A stretch of 64,000 bases of DNA from Macrothele yani. Taxonomy: Eukaryota > Arthropoda > Arachnida > Araneae > Macrothelidae. Positions 24,801-35,105 of the stretch are shown here, piece after piece (positions within the stretch are counted from its first letter, which is position 1; the number at the start of each line of letters is the position of its first letter). The notes under the pieces were generated by a model that did not search any database, was not told the origin of the DNA, and saw only the letters and a list, made by a program, of their open reading frames with translations. The translations under genes and the position numbers were made by a program. The stretch is taken from positions 230,643,005 through 230,707,004 of the forward strand of contig CM077034.1 in the NCBI GenBank assembly GCA_039090855.1. Direction: 5' to 3'.

Positions 24801-27800
24801 AACGTGGTGCTCTGTCTTCTTGCGCTTCTTACAGGTAGGCTCAGTTCTGATTGAGCTGTCAGTTTGGAACGTAGGACTACGACTTGCAGATCGGAGAGTT
24901 GAGATGAGCTAGTCGAGTATGCTTTCAAAGCGTTTATTTAATTTGTTATAGCCAACACAGGTCTATGATATGAAAAGAGGCTTACCTAAATAATGCTGGA
25001 TACATTGTGAACACATAGCAGATTGATACACGAATTACCCAACGTGGTGCTCTGTCTTCTTGGGCTTCTTACAGGTAGGCTCAGTTCTGATTGAGCTGTC
25101 AGTTTGGAACGTAGGACTACGACTTGCAGATCGGAGAGTTGAAATGAGCTAGTCGAGTATGCTTTCAAAGCGTTTATTTAATTTGTTATAGCCAACACAG
25201 GTCTATGATATGAAAAGAGGCTTACCTAAATAATGCTGGATACATTGTGAACACATAGCAGATTGATACACGAATTACCCAACGTGGTGCTCTGTCTTCT
25301 TGGGCTTCTTACAGGTAGGCTCAGTTCTGATTGAGCTGTCAGTTTGGAACGTAGGACTACGACTTGCAGATCGGAGAGTTGAAATGAGCTAGTCGAGTAT
25401 GCTTTCAAAGCGTTTATTTAATTTGTTATAGCCAACACAGGTCTATGATATGAAAAGAGGCTTACCTAAATAATGCTGGATACATTGTGAACACATAGCA
25501 GATTGATACACGAATTACCCAACGTGGTGCTCTGTCTTCTTGCGCTTCTTACAGGTAGGCTCAGTTCTGATTGAGCTGTCAGTTTGGAACGTAGGACTAC
25601 GACTTGCAGATCGGAGAGTTGAAATGAGCTAGTCGAGTATGCTTTCAAAGCGTTTATTTAATTTGTTATAGCCAACACAGGTCTATGATATGAAAAGAGG
25701 CTTACCTAAATAATGCTGGATACATTGTGAACACATAGCAGATTGATACACGAATTACCCAACGTGGTGCTCTGTCTTCTTGGGCTTCTTACAGGTAGGC
25801 TCAGTTCTGATTGAGCTGTCAGTTTGGAACGTAGGACTACGACTTGCAGATCGGAGAGTTGAAATGAGCTAGTCGAGTATGCTTTCAAAGCGTTTATTTA
25901 ATTTGTTATAGCCAACACAGGTCTATGATATGAAAAGAGGCTTACCTAAATAATGCTGGATACATTGTGAACACATAGCAGATTGATACACGAATTACCC
26001 AACGTGGTGCTCTGTCTTCTTGGGCTTCTTACAGGTAGGCTCAGTTCTGATTGAGCTGTCAGTTTGGAACGTAGGACTACGACTTGCAGATCGGAGAGTT
26101 GAAATGAGCTAGTCGAGTATGCTTTCAAAGCGTTTATTTAATTTGTTATAGCCAACACAGGTCTATGATATGAAAAGAGGCTTACCTAAATAATGCTGGA
26201 TACATTGTGAACACATAGCAGATTGATACACGAATTACCCAACGTGGTGCTCTGTCTTCTTGGGCTTCTTACAGGTAGGCTCAGTTCTGATTGAGCTGTC
26301 AGTTTGGAACGTAGGACTACGACTTGCAGATCGGAGAGTTGAAATGAGCTAGTCGAGTATGCTTTCAAAGCGTTTATTTAATTTGTTATAGCCAACACAG
26401 GTCTATGATATGAAAAGAGGCTTACCTAAATAATGCTGGATACATTGTGAACACATAGCAGATTGATACACGAATTACCCAACGTGGTGCTCTGTCTTCT
26501 TGGGCTTCTTACAGGTAGGCTCAGTTCTGATTGAGCTGTCAGTTTGGAACGTAGGACTACGACTTGCAGATCGGAGAGTTGAAATGAGCTAGTCGAGTAT
26601 GCTTTCAAAGCGTTTATTTAATTTGTTATAGCCAACACAGGTCTATGATATGAAAAGAGGCTTACCTAAATAATGCTGGATACATTGTGAACACATAGCA
26701 GATTGATACACGAATTACCCAACGTGGTGCTCTGTCTTCTTGGGCTTCTTACAGGTAGGCTCAGTTCTGATTGAGCTGTCAGTTTGGAACGTAGGACTAC
26801 GACTTGCAGATCGGAGAGTTGAAATGAGCTAGTCGAGTATGCTTTCAAAGCGTTTATTTAATTTGTTATAGCCAACACAGGTCTATGATATGAAAAGAGG
26901 CTTACCTAAATAATGCTGGATACATTGTGAACACATAGCAGATTGATACACGAATTACCCAACGTGGTGCTCTGTCTTCTTGGGCTTCTTACAGGTAGGC
27001 TCAGTTCTGATTGAGCTGTCAGTTTGGAACGTAGGACTACGACTTGCAGATCGGAGAGTTGAAATGAGCTAGTCGAGTATGGTTTCAAAGCGTTTATTTA
27101 ATTTGTTATAGCCAACACAGGTCTATGATATGAAAAGAGGCTTACCTAAATAATGCTGGATACATTGTGAACACATAGCAGATTGATACACGAATTACCC
27201 AACGTGGTGCTCTGTCTTCTTGGGCTTCTTACAGGTAGGCTCAGTTCTGATTGAGCTGTCAGTTTGGAACGTAGGACTACGACTTGCAGATCGGAGAGTT
27301 GAAATGAGCTAGTCGAGTATGCTTTCAAAGCGTTTATTTAATTTGTTATAGCCAACACAGGTCTATGATATGAAAAGAGGCTTACCTAAATAATGCTGGA
27401 TACATTGTGAACACATAGCAGATTGATACACGAATTACCCAACGTGGTGCTCTGTCTTCTTGGGCTTCTTACAGGTAGGCTCAGTTCTGATTGAGCTGTC
27501 AGTTTGGAACGTAGGACTACGACTTGCAGATCGGAGAGTTGAAATGAGCTAGTCGAGTATGCTTTCAAAGCGTTTATTTAATTTGTTATAGCCAACACAG
27601 GTCTATGATATGAAAAGAGGCTTACCTAAATAATGCTGGATACATTGTGAACACATAGCAGATTGATACACGAATTACCCAACGTGGTGCTCTGTCTTCT
27701 TGGGCTTCTTACAGGTAGGCTCAGTTCTGATTGAGCTGTCAGTTTGGAACGTAGGACTACGACTTGCAGATCGGAGAGTTGAAATGAGCTAGTCGAGTAT

Positions 27801-28655
27801 GCTTTCAAAGCGTTTATTTAATTTGTTATAGCCAACACAGGTCTATGATATGAAAAGAGGCTTACCTAAATAATGCTGGATACATTGTGAACACATAGCA
27901 GATTGATACACGAATTACCCAACGTGGTGCTCTGTCTTCTTGCGCTTCTTACAGGTAGGCTCAGTTCTGATTGAGCTGTCAGTTTGGAACGTAGGACTAC
28001 GACTTGCAGATCGGAGAGTTGAGATGAGCTAGTCGAGTATGCTTTCAAAGCGTTTATTTAATTTGTTATAGCCAACACAGGTCTATGATATGAAAAGAGG
28101 CTTACCTAAATAATGCTGGATACATTGTGAACACATAGCAGATTGATACACGAATTACCCAACGTGGTGCTCTGTCTTCTTGGGCTTCTTACAGGTAGGC
28201 TCAGTTCTCATTGAGCTGTCAGTTTGGAACGTAGGACTACGACTTGCAGATCGGAGAGTTGAAATGAGCTAGTCGAGTATGCTTTCAAAGTGTTTATTTA
28301 ATTTGTTATAGCCAACACAGGTCTATGATATGAAAAGAGGCTTACCTAAATAATGCTGGATACATTGTGAACACATAGCAGATTGATACACGAATTACCC
28401 AACGTGGTGCTCTGTCTTGTTGGGCTTCTTACAGGTAGGCTCAGTTCTCATTGAGCCGTCAGTTTGGAACGTAGGACTACGACTTGAAGATCGGAGAGTT
28501 GAAATGAGCTAGTCGAGTATGGTTTCAAAGCGTTTATTTAATTTGTTATAGCCAACACAGGTTTATCATATGAAAAGTACCTTACATAAATAATGCTGGA
28601 TATGTTGCGAACACAAAGCAGATCGATGCTCTGTGTTCTTGGGCTTCTTACATTC
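18826..28655. repeat. 240-bp satellite, about 41 copies, inside intron 1
   Basis: Units repeat every 240 bp; TAGGCTCAGTTCTGATTGAG recurs from 18836. The first units alternate two types (480-bp dimers). One type has CTTACATAAA, CAGAGCAGATCGATA and often AAATACCCATCG. The other has CTTACCTAAA, CATAGCAGATTGATA and AATTACCCAACG. From about 20034 only the second type continues, nearly without change. The last units decay (changes at 28210, 28291, 28419; a truncated unit at 28561-28655), and the final unit again carries AAGTACCTTACATAAA like the first. Each unit contains CTTCTTACAG|GTAGGC on the + strand. The 60-76-codon minus-strand ORFs are repeat by-products. No parental mobile element recognised. 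Confidence 0.95.
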
Positions 28656-29299
28656 CTCATCACTTGTTCTTGCCTCTCGTTTTCATTTTCTCCACTTTTG
28701 CTTCCGTTCATTCTGTGAATTTCGCGGCATTATCGAAAATGTTAACCTGTTCTCCCGAAAACAATTTTTAAAAATTTAGTTTAAACCACTGCGATATGTT
28801 CTTTATATATTTGAATAGATCTTGTCGAGAGCTTTAAAACGATACCACGCACAGTCGTTTTGAACTCACTGTTGTCCAGATAAATTGCGATATTATCGAA
28901 CGATGAGCGCTGACCGCCACAAATCATAGGCTGTCTTGTATACAGGAACTCCCATTAAGCCATCGATAATATTTTGACTGATGGATATCCACCGATAATC
29001 CAAAACATGAAAACCGTTATGCAAATAAGTGGGGCCTCCAACTGCTGTCCCATGTTGTAGCGTGTTACGTTATGCAAATAAGCGGGCCCGAACGGGTGTC
29101 CCATGATGCAGCCGCCTTGACATTTTGTTGATGGTTGGACGGTGGCATCATAGTACTTAGCCACCGCTGGCACTGCTGGTACAGGAAGACTGTCTGTGCC
29201 GCCCACCGCTGAATCAGAATTATTTGACCACCCCCGGAATCACAGTGTACCCTCCCAAGTGCATCATAGGGTTCATGTGGCACTGATCGGGGTGCCGCT
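28656..29299. other. Intronic spacer with an interspersed repeat at 29160-29271
   Basis: 28656-29000 shows nothing recognisable. From about 29040 the text GTCCCATG..., GACATTTTGTTGATGG (about 29118) resembles pieces of the 92-bp unit. 29160-29271 (CACCGCTGGCACTGCTGG ... GAATTATTTGACCACCCCC) recurs in the same orientation at 33826-33942, on the other side of the minisatellite. Confidence 0.6.
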
Positions 29300-29395
29300 G
29301 CTGTCCCATGTTGTGGCCTCAGGGACATTTTATTGATGGCGCCACCGCCCAAGCATCAATAAAATGTTCCGGCAGCCACAACATGGGACAGCAGT
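29300..29395. repeat. Inverted half-units forming a hairpin at the start of the 92-bp array
   Basis: The left arm contains CTGTCCCATGTTGTGGC (about 29301) and GACATTTTATTGATG (29326-29340). The right arm contains CATCAATAAAATGTTCC and GCCACAACATGGGACAG (about 29355-29394). The two arms are inverted repeats of about 38 bp with a few mismatches around the GGCGCCACCGCCCAAG loop. So the first unit is preceded by an inverted partial unit. Confidence 0.75.
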
Positions 29396-32300
29396 TTGTG
29401 CCGATGACATCGTCCATTTACATATTGATGGCGCCACCGCCCAAGCATCAATAAAATGTCCCGGCGGCCACAACATGGGACAGCAGTTCGGGCCGATGAC
29501 ATCGTCCATTTACATATTGATGGCGCCACCGCCCAAGCATCAATAAAATGTCCCGGCGGCCACAACATGGGACAGTAGTTCGGGCCGATAACATCGTCCA
29601 TTTACATATTGATGGCGCCACCGCCCAAGCATCAATAAAATGTCTCGGCGGCCACAACCTGGGACAGTAGTTCGGGCCGATGACATCGTCCATTTACATA
29701 TTGATGGCGCCACCGCCCAAGCATCAATAAAATGTCCCGGCGGCCACAACATGGGACAGTAGTTCGGGCCGATAACATCGTCCATTTACATATTGATGGC
29801 GCCACCGCCCAAGCATCAATAAAATGTCCCGGCGGCCACAACATGGGACAGCAGTTTGGGCCGATGACATCGTCCATTTACATATTGATGGCGCCACCGC
29901 CCAAGCATCAATAAAATGTCCCGGCGGCCACAACATGGGACAGCAGTTCGGGCCGATGACATCGTCCATTTACATATTGATGGCGCCACCGCCCAAGCAT
30001 CAATAAAATGTCCCGGCGGCCACAACATGGGACAGTAGTTCGGGCCGATAACATCGTCCATTTACATATTGATGGCGCCACCGCCCAAGCATCAATAAAA
30101 TGTCCCGGCAGCCACAACATGGGGCAGCAGTTTGGGCCGATGACATCGTCCATTTACATATTGATGGCGCCACCGCCCAAGCATCAATAAAATGTCCCGG
30201 CGGCCACAACATAGGACAGCAGTTCGGGCCGATGACATCGTCCATTTACATATTGATGGCGCCACCGCCCAAGCATCAATAAAATGTCCCGGCGGCCACA
30301 ACATGGGACAGTAGTTCGGGCCGATGACATCGTCCATTTACATATTGATGGCGCCACCGCCCAAGCATCAATAAAATGTCCCGGCGGCCACAACATAGGA
30401 CAGCAGTTCGGGCCGATGACATCGTCCATTTACATATTGATGGCGCCACCGCCCAAGCATCAATAAAATGTCCCGGCGGCTACAACATAGGACAGTAGTT
30501 CGGGCCGATGACATCGTCCATTTACATATTGATGGCGCCACCGCCCAAGCATCAATAAAATGTACCGGCAGCCACAACATGGGACAGCAGTTTGGGCCGA
30601 TGACATCGTCCATTTACATATTGATGGCGCCACCGCCCAAGCATCAATAAAATGTCCTGGCGGCCACAACATAGGACAGTAGTTCGGGCCGATGACATCG
30701 TCCATTTACATATTGATGGCGCCACCGCCCAAGCATCAATAAAATGTCCCGGCGGCCACAACATGAGACAGTAGTTCGGGCCGATGACATCGTCTATTTA
30801 CATATTGATGGCGCCACCGCCCAAGCATCAATAAAATGTCCCGGCGGCCACAACATGGGACAGCAGTTCGGGCCGATGACATCGTCCATTTACATATTGA
30901 TGGCGCCGCCGCCCAAGCATCAATAAAATGTCCCGGCGGCCACAACATGGGACAGCAGTTTGGGCCGATGACATCGTCCATTTACATATTGATGGCGCCA
31001 CCGCCCAAGCATCAATAAAATGTCCCGGCGGCCACAACATGGGACAGCAGTTCGGGCCGATGACATCGTCCATTTACATATTGATGGCGCCACCGCCCAA
31101 GCATCAATGAAATGTCCCGGCGGCCACAACATAGGACAGCAGTTCGGGCCGATGACATCGTCCATTTACATATTGATGGCGCCACCGCCCAAGCATCAAT
31201 AAAATGTCTCGGCGGCCACAACCTGGGACAGTAGTTCGGGCCGATGACATCGTCCATTTACATATTGATGGCGCCACCGCCCAAGCAACAATAAAATGTC
31301 TCGGCGGCCACAACATGGGACAGTAGTTCGGGCCGATGACATCGTCCATTTACATATTGATGGCGCCACCGCCCAAGCATCAATAAAATGTCCCGGCGGC
31401 CACAACATGGGACAGTAGTTCGGGCCGATGACATCGTCCATTTACATATTGATGGCGCCACCGCCCAAGCATCAATAAAATGTCCCGGCGGCCACAACAT
31501 GGGACAGCAGTTCGGGCCGATGACATCGTCCATTTACATATTGATGGCGCCACCGCCCAAGCATCAATAAAATGTCCCGGCGGCCACAACCTGGGACAGT
31601 AGTTCGGGCCGATGACATCGTCCATTTACATATTGATGGCGCCACCGCCCAAGCATCAATAAAATGTCTCGGCGGCCACAACATAGGACAGTAGTTCGGG
31701 CCGATGGCATCGTCCATTTACATATTGATGGCGCCACCGCCCAAGCATCAATAAAATGTCTCGGCGGCCACAACATGGGACAGTAGTTCGGGCCGATGAC
31801 ATCGTCCATTTACATATTGATGGCGCCACCGCCCAAGCATCAATAAAATGTCTCGGCGGCCACAACATGGGACAGTAGTTCGGGCCGATGACATCGTCCA
31901 TTTACATATTGATGGCGCCACCGCCCAAGCATCAATAAAATGTCTCGGCGGCCACAACATGGGACAGTAGTTCAGGCCGATGACATCGTCCATTTACATA
32001 TTGATGGCGCCACCGCCCAAGCATCAATAAAATGTCTCGGCGGCCACAACCTGGGACAGTAGTTCGGGCCGATGACATCGTCCATTTACATATTGATGGC
32101 GCCACCGCCCAAGCATCAATAAAATGTCTCGGCGGCCACAACATGGGACAGCAGTTCGGGCCGATGACATCGTCCATTTACATATTGATGGCGCCACCGC
32201 CCAAGCATCAATAAAATGTCCCGGCGGCCACAACATGGGACAGCAGTTCGGGCCGATGACATCGTCCATTTACATATTGATGGCGCCACCGCCCAAGCAT

Positions 32301-33001
32301 CAATAAAATGTCCCGGCGGCCACAACATGGGACAGCAGTTCGGGCCGATGACATCGTCCATTTACATATTGATGGCGCCACCGCCCAAGCATCAATAAAA
32401 TGTCTCGGCGGCCACAACATGGGACAGTAGTTCGGGCCGATGACATCGTCCATTTACATATTGATGGCGCCACCGCCCAAGCATCAATAAAATGTCTCGG
32501 CGGCCACAACATGGGACAGTAGTTCGGGCCGATGACATCGTCCATTTACATATTGATGGCGCCACCGCCCAAGCATCAATAAAATGTCTCGGCGGCCACA
32601 ACATGGGACAGTAGTTCGGGCCGATGACATCGTCCATTTACATATTGATGGCGCCACCGCCCAAGCATCAATAAAATGTCCCGGCGGCCACAACATGGGA
32701 CAGCATTTCGGGCCGATGACATCGTCCATTTACATATTGATGGCGCCACCGCCCAAGCATCAATAAAATGTCTCGGCGGCCACAACCTGGGACAGTAGTT
32801 CGGGCCGATGACATCGTCCATTTACATATTGATGGCGCCACCGCCCAAGCATCAATAAAATGTCTCGGCGGCCACAACATGGGACAGTAGTTCGGGCCGA
32901 TGACATCGTCCATTTACATATTGATGGCGCCACCGCCCAAGCATCAATAAAATGTCTCGGCGGCCACAACATGGGACAGTAGTTCGGGCCGATGACAGCG
33001 A
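29332..33001. repeat. 92-bp minisatellite, about 40 copies, inside intron 1
   Basis: The phrase TATTGATGGCGCCACCGCCC recurs every 92 bp. Each unit has an 8-bp inverted repeat TATTGATG...CATCAATA around a 15-base loop and a palindromic GGCGCC. Variable positions define subtypes: CCCGGCGG or CTCGGCGG, GACAGCAG or GACAGTAG, ATGGGA, ATAGGA or CTGGGA. The CTCGGCGG and CAGTAG types become more common to the right. The unit is GC-richer than its surroundings. The 60-91-codon ORFs on both strands exist because 92 is not a multiple of 3 and the frames rotate; they are not genes. Confidence 0.95.
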
Positions 33002-33376
33002 TGACATCGTCCATTTACATTATCTCCACGTATTTGATATATATTAACCATTTCTATCGCCCTTTGAATTTATCAGCTACAATTAAATAGCTGTTGCGTT
33101 AAATGCCACCAGATGACGCCATCTCAGTTGCTGAGACCATCAATACGTATTCGTGTAGTCAGATGCTGACTGATATACCACGCATGGCGCTGAGAATTGT
33201 TGGCGCCGTAGCGTAAATTCGAACGCACTCGACTAGTTATCGAGAGTTCTGGGGTTCGATCCCAGCGGTGCCGGAATACAATTTTTCGGTCGCTATGCTT
33301 TGTTTAAAAAATAACGTGGAAAGAGCGATGACATCGTCCATTTACATTATCTCCACGTATTTTATATATATTAACC
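33002..33376. repeat. Partial duplication flanking a tRNA-like sequence
   Basis: GATGACATCGTCCATTTACA followed by TTATCTCCACGTATTTGATA (about 33000-33040) recurs at about 33327-33372 with one change. The first part is the end of the 92-bp unit, so the minisatellite's right edge and about 40 bp of flank were duplicated some 325 bp downstream, around the tRNA-like sequence at 33202. Confidence 0.7.
33202..33272 (+). tRNA. tRNA-Thr(AGT)-like sequence, possibly a pseudogene or SINE head
   Basis: The acceptor arms GGCGCCG and CGGTGCC pair over 7 bp (one G-T). The anticodon stem CTCGA/TCGAG encloses CTAGTTA with anticodon AGT. The T stem CTGGG/CCCAG encloses GTTCGAT. The acceptor ends are those typical of eukaryotic tRNA-Thr(AGT). 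The D arm is short and irregular (GCGTAAATTCGAACGC), and the A box is weak (TAGCGTAAATTCG). A T-run (ATTTTTC, about 33281) follows and could stop Pol III. I favour a degenerate tRNA or tRNA-derived repeat. Confidence 0.5.
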
Positions 33377-33825
33377 AGTTTTCATACGCCAAAACAGGTC
33401 CGTTAGTTATCCATCACAGGCAGGAGCTGCGACGCAAATGGCCCTTCAATGGCCTTGCAAGCACGTGCCATAAATAATGGCTAGCCTAATGTGGTCCGCT
33501 AGTTTCCCGGCAATCACGTGACGTAACTGATGGCTTTCCGAATCTTGTCCACCAATTTCCCAGTAGCAGCCATAAAAAATCAAAATGAAGGATAATCGTA
33601 GTTACCCAAAGCTACAACTTACTTTTTTTTTCACCTTACGAAACGTCTGCATTATAGTTCTACGCGAGCGAAATTTTCTCAACAGGTCCTGAAAAACGCC
33701 CCTTTGGATCTGGGTGGAAACGAACCAAGGACTGTCGGCGTGGGAAGCGGGCGCTCTAGCAACTGGACTGATATGCCACACACGATCATTTGCTTGAAGC
33801 CGCCGAGTCATTTTATTGATGGTGC
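33377..33825. other. Intronic spacer
   Basis: Unique-looking sequence with a T run near 33625-33633. 33787-33825 again includes CATTTTATTGATGG, a piece related to the 92-bp unit. No coding signal recognised. Confidence 0.4.
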
Positions 33826-33942
33826 TGACCCACCGCTGGCAGTGCTGGTTCAGAAAGACTGTTTTTGCTGGGCACAGCCGTATCAGAATTATTTGACCAC
33901 CCCCCACGGAATCACAGTGTACCCGCCCAAGCGCATCATAGA
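33826..33942. repeat. Second copy of the interspersed repeat that flanks the minisatellite
   Basis: It matches 29160-29271 in the same orientation (CCACCGCTGGCAGTGCTGG, GAATTATTTGACCACCCCCC, AATCACAGTGTACCCGCCCAAG). It probably belongs to one mobile element family, not identified. Confidence 0.7.
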
Positions 33943-33984
33943 TTTCACGTTACAAGGTCGACCACACGGAGATATAAGAGGATG

Positions 33985-34960
33985 CTCAGGACAGACGAGC
34001 CATTGTGCGTGACATCAGCACACTGGGCAGAGGTAGTTATTTGACGGACTTTCAAAAAGGAATGTTCCTCGGGTATTGTGCCAAGGGTGGAAGCATCTCA
34101 GAAACAGCAGATTGACTTCGTGGGCTGTCCGCGAGGTTCTGTAGTAAGGGTGTGACACGAATGAACCGCTGGCACACCGAGTACCTTCGGATGTCATGAC
34201 TATGGAGCCCCAAAGGCTATCGATCCCAGAAGAGAACTTAACCTCCTTCGACTGCTAAAGGGAAATTGACGCGCAAGAGTGAAGCAATTGAAAACGCAAA
34301 GGAACGCTGGGACACCCAGGTACGTATCTCCGATAACAGTAGAGCGAGCGCTGTTACGCATGGGACTACCGTCATTGGAGAGTGAAAGAGTGTGAAACGC
34401 TTCCCTTCTCCGACGAATCGAGGTTTCTACTCCACGGAAGTGACGTGCGGTGGCGGATATGACGTCAGACACACGAGAACCAACACCCGGACACGCTTCT
34501 CAGTGGTGGCAGTGCGCATGTCTGGGGGATGTTTTCGTGGTATGACCTGGAACTACTGCACGGGTCCCTGAAAGCCAATGGCTAACTGTCCATTCTCGCT
34601 GACCACTTGCGTCTCTTCGTGTTGGACATTTACCCTGGTGGTGACGGTGTCTACCACAGGACAATGCGCCCTGCCACGTCGCTAAGGGGAAGCGTGATTA
34701 GTTCCAGAAACACGACAGCGATGTCTCCATTCTCCGTTGGCCGGAGAAATCGCTCGAGCTCAATCCCATAGAGAACCTGTGGGACTATTTGGATCGATAG
34801 GTTCGACGTGCCGACCCATAATCAAGTCATCCATGGTACCTCCGTGCTCTTCTGCCGGTCTGAATGGGCACGTGTGCCTTCTGGCAGCCTTTCAGGGTCT
34901 CCTTGCATCCATGCACACCGTCTCGCAGCTGACATCCTGGACAAGAGTGGTTATTCCCCT
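33985..34960 (+). pseudogene. Badly decayed Tc1-like transposase
   Basis: Three frames must be combined to see it. The N-terminal part reads DFQKGMFLGYCAKGGSISET (about 34044-34105) then FVGCPRGSVVRV, a Tc1-type helix-turn-helix. FSDESRFLL (about 34408) holds the first Asp, SAHVWGMFSW follows near 34505, QDNAPCHVAKGK (about 34660) the second Asp, and LNPIENLWDYLD (about 34755-34793) the Glu. In-frame stops and indels separate the blocks. The catalytic triad is still legible, so decay is by frame disruption. It differs from families A and C. Confidence 0.75.
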
Positions 34961-35105
34961 TATTAGGTAGGTGTTTATTTAATTCTAATGCGACCGTGCA
35001 CCTGTTTGAGCGTCAAATTATGTTCATCACAGCGTGAAGTCTTTTATGCCGCAGTTTAAAAAACAAACATGTGTCACCAAACAGAAGTCATCGCTGTTCC
35101 CACGT
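34961..35105. other. Short spacer
   Basis: No feature recognised between the Tc1 relic and the 298-bp array. Confidence 0.4.

Noticed and set aside
29356..33014. About 40 overlapping 81-codon minus-strand ORFs with Cys and Trp, resembling a repeat protein
   Set aside because: They arise because the 92-bp unit rotates frames. The composition is fixed by the repeat, and no family matches.
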